This document shows, piece by piece, positions 34,071 through 44,103 of a stretch of DNA of 64,000 bases. The notes under the pieces were generated by a model. The model did no database searches. It saw nothing but the letters and a program-made list of their open reading frames with translations, and had not been told where the DNA came from. Within the stretch, counting starts at the first letter, position 1, and each line of letters opens with the position of its first letter. The translations under genes were made by a program, and so were the position numbers. This DNA comes from Armillaria gallica. Taxonomy: Eukaryota; Basidiomycota; Agaricomycetes; Agaricales; Physalacriaceae. The DNA is taken from positions 682,001 to 746,000 of the forward strand of contig JBANDB010000016.1 in NCBI GenBank assembly GCA_037576215.1. The letters run 5' to 3'.

Positions 34071-36229
34071 TTTTACATGGTGAGCTAGATGGAGCTTCGC
34101 AGAACGGTGGCATTTGGGCCCACTACTTACCTTGCCACTTGGTCTTTGCAGCTGCCTAAGTAATGGTTGTGAGGGAAAATGTGAGCTGGCGGCAGCTGCG
34201 CTGCCGCCGAGCGAACTTTTTCCCCGCAACCAACCGGTGTTGTATATGCGTTAATTTTATACATGTCATTCAGAATGCACAATTTTAATTTTGTCCAAGA
34301 AGTCTGAAAACTCTGCACTCTGTCAAGTGAAGAAACCCTCGTGAGCTCAAGGTAGCGGTCTTAGTGATCTTTTGAAAATGAATCCGAAAAAAGAAAGAAT
34401 CGGGGACCCGGCTTCTGCCGCTACTGGATGGCCAATGATTTTGTTATGCCCCGACTGCCCAGTGAGTTAATCCTTGCGACTTGTGGTACATCTCCTTACT
34501 CAAAGGCAGGAACCATACAGCCTTCGATGAACTCTTACAGCAACATGAAGGATCGGCTGCCTTTCTTAATTAGCTGCGACACACTGGTACGGCAACGCGG
34601 GAGCTAAACGAATCATTGGACTAACAGTGATAGCGAATCCCTGTGAGTAATTCGTTCTTATTTCGTCACGTTTGTAGTCTCATCATTTGTTCGATTGCAG
34701 CACCGTGAAGATCCTCGCGATTTGTTACTCGATGCGAGCGAACCAGCACCGACAAAGTCCAAGAAATGGGATGGGCTGCGACAAAATCAGTTACCCAGCC
34801 AGGTCAGAGCATGTTCCGTGAACTTATCTACACATCTAACATGCATTCTAGTCCATGATGAAGCAGGAAGCGCCCAGATTTGAGATGCGATATCGATCGC
34901 GAAGGAGTTGCAGGAGTTCAGACGATAAAGGAGAATGTCGAGCGAACCACCAATGCGTACGTAACTTTCTAGGTCGTGATGAAGTTAGCACTCATTTATC
35001 TGCTTCCTATGGTAGTGCTGTACCTCGCCCTATGTCTTTGTTTTCAAATTGTTTCCTTCCGCTTTACTCATTCCCATCCACCGGAACGATATTCCCCACC
35101 TACGCCTCTTCAGCAAACACCGGTTCCATGATATCACATTCTTTTCGTCTCCATTTCTGGATGCATCGCTTGGTGTTCCAGGCAGTACATCATGGTCATT
35201 CTCAGCTAGTTTCCGGCGCCCGCTCTAGCCCTCAACGTCAACGTTCAACGGCCGGCTTTTGGAGCATCGTTTCCAAGTCTGTTGCAGCGATAAGCATACC
35301 GATAGCTAAAGGTTAGCGCCACAGCGATGAAGCATGGCGGGGATGAGTCGTCGTTAGTAGCTGAGGACGCCTCGCTTAACAACTTTGGTGACTACCGCAA
35401 TGACGAAATTGCTCTGAGAGAATGTGCTCGTCGCGGTCTTCGAGTGAGTAGTGGGTATTAGTATTAAAGTACACGAGTTCTAATGAAGACACTTTTGTAG
35501 CCAGGTCAAGCTGCTTTCCGGACACACTCTAAGATCCCTTTTCTTAACAATGTATACGACTGCACAGTGCACCTGGATACCAAGCATGATGTGGACGACT
35601 CTTCTTGATACACTTCAGATGTTTTCTACTTGTTATCGCATTCGGCATTTGTTCTCCCTCTCACAGCCCTCTCAGATCTCAGGAAAAATCTTTGCCACAA
35701 TATGCGACAACTCTAATGGGATCTCCGACGATGTGGTTTTGTGATCGTGATTGCCATACCGAATTGGGGTCACCGCCATTTTGGTCGCAAGAACGGATTA
35801 CACTGTCGTCTTGCTCGTATGACGGGGAAACAACAATGTCATAGGTGCAGTGGCGACGCAAGGCACGTTGGGGCAGAGGAACGATGCCTACATGGGCGAC
35901 TTGCAGAAATCCTCTACGCTCGACGATGGATGGCGACAGTACGAGAGATTGAATTCATCCATGACCGGAACATGTTGAGTAGGTATTCTTATCCAACGTA
36001 GAGTTGTTTTAACCTCACCCCACGCTACCTAGGCTCAATGCAGACCGAGTTTACAGCTGAGCTCGACGTCTACGGGCACCACCATTTCATGCGCTGGGGC
36101 TTACGCATAAAGTCAGCTCTTCCAGAGGTAGTTCGTCGTCTTTTTCTTTTGAACATAGCTGATATAATACACGGTTGTGGCGACTGGCGAGTCTACAGCT
36201 ACGTCGAATAGGTATCCCGACGTCCACAT

Positions 36230-36997
36230 AGGCGCAACGAGCAGTTCCCAGGTGTCGCCTTCGATGGCACGGAGCCCCATCGACCGTGTCTCTCCCTTCG
36301 AATACGCATGTCTGGACCCCTAAACCACATCTCGCTCTTCAGAGCCTCGCACTTCGATGGCTGTCAAAAGGCGTATCGTCCTGATTTTTGAGGAGCTACA
36401 ACGATAAGGACGTCCACAGGAGGATGGACACCTGCAGAGCATACCATAGCCTCTCCACGACTTCGGCAGCTGGAACCCACTCTCAGTCACGCAACTTCAG
36501 GATGACCACTAGCCATGGAAGGTTTGGGCGGACGACGGCCAGTGACGGAAGAGGCGGGCTGATTGCTGCTTCGTTCACGCAGTCTTTATGACCAAAAATA
36601 CGCACACTCAACACACTGCGACCAAAGTCGAGTTCCATCAACATCTCTCCTCGGCTCGGCCATAGCAGTTGATGTACTACTGTCGTGATATCGGCAACGG
36701 GATGTGACGATGGCGAGATTTAGCAAGGGCAAACGGCGAGGGCGACACGATATTTCCGCGTACAGATCCCATATATGACACGTCGGGACTGGATATGTCA
36801 TGGCGGTGAAGATAGACCGTCGTGGTCAGCTGTTTGTCACTATAGAAAGGATTAAATAACGGTAGACGCCCTTGACGGGTGTAAAACGCCGTCGCGAGTG
36901 ACAAATGCACATCTGTCGGTTCCCTATCCCGCTTTGTTGTCATCGTCGTGACGTTTTCTCGTCGAAGGGGCATCACCTTCATCCCGGTGTCATTCAT
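36230..36997 (-). pseudogene. DUF6699-like pseudogene in copy R5
   Basis: It starts at 36997 with MNDTGMKVMPLRRENVTTMT, the N-terminus shared with the copy at 41,713 (MSTNDTGTRTRP). The frame is open to 36,677 (LATAFYTRQGRLPLFNPF ... ISSPDVSYMGSVRGNIVSP). The domain core then follows in another frame with a stop: PWLVVILKLRD, stop, EWVPAAEVVERLWYAL (36,520-36,430). It is broken, but the N-terminal half and promoter look well kept. Confidence 0.55.
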
Positions 36998-37144
36998 GGA
37001 ACAGAACGGAGAAGGAAGACTTACAGATGAATAGAGAGGCGTTGATGAGTGCGAATGTAGGAGGAAGGGGGCGGGGAAGGATGAGAGCTGGTGATGGTGG
37101 TGGTTTGAGGGAGAGCTGTGAGGGCCTGGGGAAGGATGGGACTG

Positions 37145-37153
37145 TTTTATATA
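37145..37153 (-). promoter_or_regulatory. TATA box of the R5 DUF6699-like gene
   Basis: TATATAAAA on the minus strand, in CCATATATAAAACAGTCCCATCC, about 150 bp upstream of the ATG at 36997 and followed by a C/T-rich leader. The same arrangement occurs in the copy at 41.87 kb. Confidence 0.55.
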
Positions 37154-37440
37154 TGGTATGTCTCCCTGCCAGACCTTGACTATAGACCTAATCTTACTTT
37201 CCTTAGGGTTAAAGTTCTGTAGGCATCAAATTTGGACGGAAGCGTACTTTCCAAAAATGCCATTGCCTGCAATTTCGATCTCTTCTTAAGAGCGAACCCG
37301 TGCTCTCGGGATCACCACCTCCTGGAGTGCTTGTTTTTTGAACACCCAACCATAACGAATACGACTGGCTTGTAACCTGCGAACTACCGTTATCGCACTG
37401 CCTCAAAAGAAACATCCTCGTACCGTCTCTCTCGATGCCT

Positions 37441-38263
37441 ATCCTGCTGTACATGCTTCCCTTGCACAGGTCCTTGATTATGGATGAATAGGCGATTTTG
37501 GTGTGACCGCTCGCTCGCCCCTCCTATAGCTCCTTGAATGTCAAGGAAAAAAGGAGCTCTGCCGGTGTCAAAACAGACTTGAGATCAGGACTCGGCTCAA
37601 ATGGGACGTACAGAGAAATAATCATTTGCCATCCAGCTCTGGCGCTCTTTATTGTATATTATCCCTCCCTTCCCTTCGGTTCGGCGTGTGGCCCGTGCTT
37701 AACGAGTCGGAAGGCGAGATGCGGATATACTTAAAGAGTACCGTGAAGAGGACGTTACGGTGAGTGTTTCTAGGTATGTTTTGAGACTGGTGATGACAAC
37801 GAGTTTAAGGATAAACGAAGAATCAACAGACTCGCAAAGGCGACTATGAAAATGAAGTACCATGCCTATGTTTACGGGTGAGGTGGGTACCGTCCAAAAG
37901 TAATTCAAGCTTAACCACGAGTAAATGCCTCGACCAATGTCGCGTTCAGATATTCGTAGCAGATCCTTGTATGATATCTGAACACAGTGTGTTAGTATCC
38001 GACATGAGCGATGATAAATGGGAAATTTCTGGTTCTTTGGAAATTGGGTAGCGGCAGACCAATCCAAAGCTTAAAAGAAAGGTACTAGACCGAATGATTA
38101 CGAATATTATTTCGCATACAAGAAAAGTGCAGCATAATTGAGAGTATCTAGCAGCAGAATCACATTTTGAGGATACATAGCTGACTCGGAATACAATTTT
38201 TGGAGGTTAAATTCGGACAACGATGACGCGGACAACGCCTAGAGAAGTTCAAAGTCCGATGGG
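37441..38263. other. spacer, nothing recognised
   Basis: Small ORFs only; no family or repeat recognised. Confidence 0.4.
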
Positions 38264-38271
38264 GCCACCTA

Positions 38272-38882
38272 AGGACCCCGGAGAATATCTATATATCCCT
38301 GATCCCAATCCAGACAATTTTATGAGAAATTTTGGCCTTATCCCTGAGTAAAAACCGGACAAAACAAGGAACTTGGCTAACAAACCTTGAGTCGCAGTCC
38401 AGACAGGATATCGAGGGCATGTGTAAACCCTGAGCCACATCCAGACAAGATATTAATTAGCTCAAGTTGTCGAGCGGGTGGTGGAATATTTTGTAGTTGC
38501 CTCGGTCTTTGGTTCGACTATGATTGAAGCACTTTTTGTAGCAGTGGGTGCCCTTCCTCATGCCAACCGTCACCAACGCCCACCATGTTGCTTGGATGAA
38601 TCAGCTCCCTCGTGAGCTTTTTTGATGAAAAATTTCTTCACATCTTCATAGAAGAACGTGCGGAGGGAAAAAACACAGAAAACGCTCTTAGGAGGCGAAA
38701 TTTTGCTATATAGTAACCCTGATCCATTTGTCCAGACGAATTGGCCAAAATTAGCGAAGGCCTGAGCCAAACCAGACAAATCTCTGACAAATCTCCGAAA
38801 TTTGGGAAATTTTCGTCCAGACAGAATAGGTCAATTTTGGGAATTTTGGGATCGGGGATACATTGGTATTCTCCGGGGTCCT
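38272..38882. mobile_element. hAT-like MITE, 611 bp, with subterminal TCCAGACA repeats
   Basis: Terminal inverted repeats begin AGGACCCCGGAGAATA and pair over about 38 bp with four or five mismatches. They are flanked by near-identical 8-bp direct repeats GCCACCTA (38264-38271) and GCCAACTA (38883-38890). Both halves carry direct copies of (T)CCAGACA (about 38310, 38399, 38440, 38728, 38778, 38817). No coding capacity. Insertion is exactly at the left edge of repeat copy R6. Confidence 0.7.
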
Positions 38883-38889
38883 GCCAACT

Positions 38890-41430
38890 ACTCTTCACGT
38901 CGCCGCCATCACTGTCTGACGTACGGCTTTTGTTCTGCGGTAGATAATACCGCAAAATACTGGTGCGTCGGTCGTACAAAATATTTGTTGGATTGCTCTT
39001 AACAATTTATATTCAGGATACTAGCCGCGCGAGCTTTCGCAGAATCATCGCTGAGGCTACTCGAACCAAGCTCTCACCCATCACCTAGGAACTCAATAGT
39101 CGTGCTGGCTTGGGAACTTAGAACATCAGCAAGAAGAGGCGAAGAGGCAAGACGCGGGGATGATACACCCACAGGCAGTCGAGGTGACGGAAGGCCAATA
39201 ATGACCAATAATGACGGCGGTGGCAGACAATGGAGCAGGGCCATACAATCTTCCTACGACACACCACGGTGACGCGGACCAAACGAACGGCTGAATGGCC
39301 TTGCTACAGCGTTTCCTGACTACTGGTCTTCTTCGACTCACAGCGCGCCCGTCCTCCCTGCAATCAACCGTCATATCATTCACCGGAATGTCGTCTACCT
39401 GTCCGTCTTCAACCTGTTCAGCAGCATTTCCTTTTCGTCTCCGTACATGAACCCGTTCGCTTCAAGCACCCCTTCATGGACATCTCCTCCCAAGTCCCAC
39501 CGCCGCGCGTTTAGCGTTTGGATCCGTGGACCTTCAGTACTTCAGTACCAACATGAACGTAGCGAGGAGCATAGTGACGACGAAAGATCCTGTCACGATT
39601 GGGACGATTCGTTGTTGGTAGACGACAGACACATCATGCGATAGTCTTGGTGATCCATCGCGATGGAGAGAATGCTCTGAGAGGTCGTGCTCATGTCGCA
39701 GTAGAGCAAGGTGAGTAGTAGCTGCTGTTATTGAAGTAATGAGCTCTAATGGTGATCATTTTATAGCCTGCTTAAGCTACTTTCCAGATGCGCTCCAATA
39801 TACCCGTTTTTATTCGACTGCGCACGGTGCCAAGGTTACTTTACTACTAGCCGTCGCTTTCCGTCCACGTTCTCCATGTCACAATCCCGTCCCCGCCAAT
39901 TCTCCGCAGTGTTCACTGGCTCTGCCGGAATCAAGACGACAAAATACTCACGGCGTCGTATTGTGATTGTAATACCGAATTGTCGTGACTCTCCCTTCGC
40001 CGCAAGATGGACGGATTAGGGTGACACTATGCTCGTATCCCGGGATAGCGACGACGTGCAATCGCAGAGCACTTCGTGCAGTGGCGACTCAAGGCCCATT
40101 GGGAAGGACCGATGCAAGCGATTCGCAGAAACCTTGTTTACCTCCACGCTCGACGATTGGATCGCAGCACCGAAAAAAGGTCTCATTGGTGACCAGAGTG
40201 GTATACCAGCAATTTCAGGCGTACAGTAATTTTTTTCCCCAATGCGAGCTGTGTCCCTAATTCTATTTTCCGTAGGGTTAAGGGCCGTCGATAGTTGAAT
40301 CGATGGCAATACCCTTACATGTGCTGGTAAGTGAAACCGAAGACAGCTCATCCAAAGGTAGTTCACTGTCTTTGTCTGCTAAGCGTAGCTGATATATGTT
40401 TGCAGTGGCGGCCGAGTCCACAGTTACGTGGAACAAAGATCCCGACACGCGATTTGCGCCCCTTAAACAACAAGAACTTGAAGTTCTTAGGTGTCACCGT
40501 CTATGGCGCGGTGCCCTAAAGACCGTGTCCTTCCCGTCAAATACGCCAGCCCGATGGATCGCAGAACCACTTCTCGTTCTTCGCAGCCCCACAACCTATG
40601 TCAATAGGCGCATCGTCCTCGAGGAGCAACAATGATGACAACGGCCGCAACGGGACGAGTATGCGTAGAGTGTCTCCGTAATATCAGCGACCGTGACCCA
40701 ATCTCGATCGCCTGACCTCTGAATGTCCACTAGCCACGGAAGCTTTGGGTGGATAATAGCCAGTGACGGAAGAGCCAGGTTGAATGCCGTCTCGTTCGCG
40801 CAGTCTTCATGACTAATAACGCGTACACTCGACCGGCTACAAGCAAAAGCGGGCTGGATTTTCCGTAACAATGGATGAACCACTGTCGGAGTATCTCCCT
40901 CTTTTTGGGACGGCAGCGGGACGTGAAGAATGGGCGGTTTACCAAGGGCGGGCGGCGAGGACGGCGCGGTATCGCACGTACTGATCCTGTATAACACACG
41001 TCTGGAGACGCACAATGACGGCTGCCGGGGACCGTTGTGATCAGCAGCATATTGCCATCGATAGGAATAAAGAAAAACGCCCTCCACGGGGTGTGGAACG
41101 TCGTCACTGTTAATGAATGCACTTCTGGCAGCTGCATGTCGTTGCCGTCAGGTTTTCTCGTTGGAAGGGCTTCGTCTTCGTCCCATCGTCATTCATGGAT
41201 CCGATAGCAGAAGAAAAAGCTTACAGATGAAATAGAGAGGTTTTGATTCGCTTGAATGAGTGCGAACGTAAGAGGGGGGAAGTACACAAGGCTGAGAGCA
41301 GGCGACGGCGGTAGTTTGAAGGATAGTTGTGAGAGCCAGGAGATCTGCTTTTTGTATGGTATGTCGCCCCGCCAGATCTTGAATGTGAAACTAACCTTGC
41401 ATTCCTTAGGGTTAGTCAAAATGGACCCTA
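38890..41430. repeat. Repeat family copy R6 (near-complete unit)
   Basis: It starts at the same point as copy R2 (TACGGCTTTTGTTCTGCGG). It holds the intron-like segment at 39711-39766, the shared block from 39,963 (ATACCGAATTGTCGTGACTC; GTGCAGTGGCGACTCAAGGC), further intron-like segments near 40,225-40,276 and 40,357-40,403, and the DUF6699-like half. The next unit, R7, follows in tandem. Confidence 0.65.
40470..41197 (-). pseudogene. DUF6699-like pseudogene in copy R6
   Basis: The minus strand begins at about 41,197 (MNDDGTKTKPFQREN), meets stops, then runs open from 41,087: SSPPALGKPPILHVPLPSQK, VVHPLL, then LPSLAIIHPKLPWLVDIQRS and GDRDWVTVADITETLYAYSS (40,760-40,660), the clearest match to the DUF6699 pattern. 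A stop follows, then AGVFDGKDTVFRAPRHRR (about 40,560-40,505). With one frame repair removed in thought it would be near full length, but as it stands it is broken at both ends. Confidence 0.6.
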
Positions 41431-41479
41431 GTTTTGCACCTCTTAAGATACTCTTACCCGAGTTCCTCGCCCTTGAGCC

Positions 41480-41715
41480 GTCACCTCATGACGCATCGGG
41501 ATTGCATATATAATGGCGGCGAACAGGGACCGTCGTGGTCAGCTGGGCGTCACCATAGATAGGCATAACGAGAGACACCCTCGACAGGGTGTACAACGCC
41601 GTCGCTGGTGATAAATACAGCTCTGGCGGCTCTCTACCCCGCTGCGTTGTCATCATTACCATGCCTTCTCGTTGGACGGGCCTCGTCCTCGTCCCGGTGT
41701 CATTCGTGGACAAAT
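41480..41715 (-). pseudogene. DUF6699-like gene 5' fragment, copy R7
   Basis: Only the N-terminal exon is present: MSTNDTGTRTRPVQREGMVM, REPPELYLSPATALYT, LTTTVPVRRHYICNPDAS. The frame is open to 41,486, where the unit is cut and joins the upstream region of copy R6. The fragment keeps its own promoter. The repeat homology continues rightward to about 42,150. Confidence 0.55.
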
Positions 41716-41864
41716 ACCAAAAGGCAGGCCTTACAGATGAATAGGGAGGCTTAGGTTTACCCGAACGTATGCGAATGTGAGAGGAGGGAGGTGTGGAAGG
41801 GTGAGAACGGGCGATGGTAGTGGTTTGAGAGAGAGTTGTGAGGACTTGGGGACGGATGGGACTG

Positions 41865-41873
41865 CTTTATATA
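41865..41873 (-). promoter_or_regulatory. TATA box of the R7 DUF6699-like fragment
   Basis: TATATAAAG on the minus strand (context CCATATATAAAGCAGTCCCATC), 152 bp before the ATG at 41713, the same spacing as in copy R5. Confidence 0.5.
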
Positions 41874-42159
41874 TGGTATGTCCCCCCTCCAGATATTGAA
41901 TGTAAACCTAACCTTGCTTACCTTAGGGTTAAAGTCTCGTCAACATCATATTTGGCCGGAGCATATTAGTTTTGACCTTTCGAGAGGCTCACTGACCCGA
42001 CGCTTTCTTAGGCAAGGAGACTTTCCAGCATTTGGTCTATTGTGATGCGTCAAGGATACATCCTCGCTGTTTCCCCCTCCGTACCAGTTCTTCAACCATC
42101 GACTTATATGCGTGCCGGCTACGAAGCCATCGTTCTCGTACGAAAATCTGTATGGATCC

Positions 42160-42820
42160 TTCCTCAGAACACGTATCTTTGTATTCTCTTGTTCTCCCTT
42201 GCCAATTCCGTGAGACCAACATGTTATGCGCGCATTCGATTGCTTGACTGATCGCTTTGCGATGGGCGTAATAAGGCTCACGCCTAAGGGACTAGGCAGG
42301 AAAAATGCATCGACATTACGGAAACTTTTGCGTACATACGAAACCTTGGCCTTCGCTTACGAACATCACTTCCTACGGACCCGCCGTTGAAATCCGTCCT
42401 GCAGAGTACGATATATGGGCAGCTACTAGAATATTAGCCTTGGATGATCTGTCACACAGACATGTTAACTAAAAGTTCCATTACAGGAGGGACTAGCTCT
42501 TTCACGACCCTCCTACAGCAATGCCGCATAACTGAACGTCCGACGAAGATGAAGCAGTCATTCGCGAGCAGTTTTTTCTCTATTCGGTCTGAAGTTATCT
42601 TGATGCTGAGATTCAATCACGCCTCTCCACGACCTTGGAATCTCGGCGAATAGCGGCCTCTTCAATTAACGATGAGTTTCAATACAAAGTGTGCAGGACA
42701 ACAGTGATGTCGCGTAACTCAGGGCGGGTGAGGCATTTGTTTTTGAATGCGAATGATGTACCCTTTTCCAAGAATTGGCCTCCGCATTCACGTAATAGTA
42801 ATACACATTGCCACTTTTCG
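42160..42820. other. spacer, nothing recognised
   Basis: End of the repeat compartment. No ORF of note; it leads directly into the tRNA gene. Confidence 0.4.
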
Positions 42821-42824
42821 CATT

Positions 42825-42910
42825 GCCCGCCTAGCTCAATCGGATAGAGCGTCAGACTTTTATCTAGGCGGATGGATCTGAAGGCTGCGAGTTCGACCCT
42901 CGCGGTGGGC
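42825..42910 (+). tRNA. tRNA-Lys (anticodon UUU) with 13-nt intron
   Basis: The acceptor stem GCCCGCC pairs with GGTGGGC (one G-U), the D arm is GCTC...GAGC, the anticodon stem is TCAGA/TCTGA, and the T arm is GCGAG-TTCGACC-CTCGC. The anticodon loop reads C-T-TTT-A then TCTAGGCGGATGG and A, i.e. anticodon UUU with the intron at the canonical site after position 37. The variable loop is 5 nt. The A box and B box (GTTCGACCC) are intact. Length 86 nt. Confidence 0.92.
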
Positions 42911-42928
42911 TATTGTAATCGACTGTTG

Positions 42929-42933
42929 TTTTT
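42929..42933 (+). terminator. RNA polymerase III terminator
   Basis: A TTTTT run 19 bp after the tRNA acceptor end. Confidence 0.6.
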
Positions 42934-42976
42934 ATTTGTTCAAAGTCCAGACTCCACGGTCCAAGAGTTTTAAGAT

Positions 42977-43400
42977 TAGGGTTGCGCACGAAACCTCCAG
43001 GGGGCGTAACATACGGTTTTGAACCGACCCCTCCCTGAGGGGGGTGTTTTGATACGGTAATTTACCGTTAGTTACCTATCACATGATTGACGCGTAGCAA
43101 TTACAGAATTTTATCCAGAAACTTCGGCTTCGCGCTTTTTGCGTATTTTCCTCTCGTATGAGCTATAATTTAGTGCAAAACATTACGGAACAAAACTTTA
43201 TTTCGTAAACATAAATTATGTTAGTAGAGTTGAATATGACGGTGATTTTGCTGCTTCTGCATCATCACATGACAGGTAAGTTACCTCAATGAAAACCCCT
43301 CCAACGGGGGGAGGTAAGTTACCAGTAACTAACCGGTCCGGGTAACTTACCGGTCCGAAACCCTACTGAATCAAAACCTAGGGTTTCGTGCGCAACCCTA
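42977..43400. mobile_element. hAT-type MITE, 424 bp, 8-bp target duplication
   Basis: Perfect 19-bp terminal inverted repeats, TAGGGTTGCGCACGAAACC. They are flanked by exact TTTAAGAT direct repeats (42969-42976 and 43401-43408). The interior has several palindromic GGTAAGTTACC/GGTAACTTACC motifs and ACGGTAATTTACCGT near both ends. No ORF. The target site is 66 bp downstream of the tRNA gene. Perfect ends and target duplication suggest a recent insertion. Confidence 0.9.
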
Positions 43401-43408
43401 TTTAAGAT

Positions 43409-44103
43409 ATTGACTCGAGTCTGAACGACAAGCCTTTTCAACTACCTTTATGTTCATGGACCGATCGATCATAAATGAAATGTAGGCTGCGAAGATAGGT
43501 GAGTGAGTGACCAAGGTCGTATCAAGCGAAGTTGTGAAGGAAGGGCAACAGTCATGCCGTCACGTTGAACTTCTCAACGTTGGTCTTGACCGATGTTAGG
43601 AATAGAAGTACCAGAATTGGCTAGCATACTCACCACCGGCTTCGTAGGATCCGAGTCTGGTAGCACGAACCGAGATCGAAGAAACCAATGAACAAACCTA
43701 GAGGGGAGCGCTGCCTGAACCCTCGAGACCCTAAACAGGGCTACCCAATCCAAGAATTGTCCAACGACGACAATATCCCAAGGTAATATGAGCTCTTAAA
43801 GATCCGCTTCAGGCGAGGCAACGCCAAGTCCGTAGAATGTTCCCTGAAAATGGGAGGACTTTTCGGTGGTCCTGCGGAGAGCAGGGTAACTAACACGACC
43901 CGAATACATACACATATGAATCCTTCGCTTCGCTCAGACATAAGAGAAAGCAAATATGCAAATTGGTATTTTTGCGTCGGTATATACAGTGAGTGCTGCG
44001 GATGGAAACGAAGGCTGTATACAAAAGAATGTTCACAAATAAATAGGGGGACACACAAGAAAACACGATAACGACAGCGAAAACAAAGAACGTACATGAG
44101 CGG
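43409..44103. other. intergenic, nothing recognised
   Basis: Contains the presumed 3' flank of the F-box-like gene. No other coding content seen. Confidence 0.4.

Larger units (their letters stand above)
34430..37440. repeat. Repeat family copy R5 (longest unit)
   Basis: The most complete unit. Plus-strand half: an exon-like stretch HREDPRDLLLDASEPAPTKS (from 34,701), an intron with TCTAAC branch site (about 34,803-34,852), a second exon SMMKQEAPRFEMRYRSRRS, then DESSLVAEDASLNNFGDYRN, an intron at 35444-35500, and PGQAAFRTHSKIPFLNNVYD in continuous phase. After that come stops, the block shared with 1-440 bp, and the minus-strand DUF6699-like half. The plus-strand protein is not a family I recognise. 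Confidence 0.6.

Noticed and set aside
41873..41932. Intron-like GTATGT...CTAAC...TTAG on the plus strand, also at 13.07, 37.15 and 41.36 kb
   Set aside because: It lies in the upstream region of the minus-strand DUF6699-like copies, with the TATA box overlapping its start in two of them. No plus-strand open frame flanks it.
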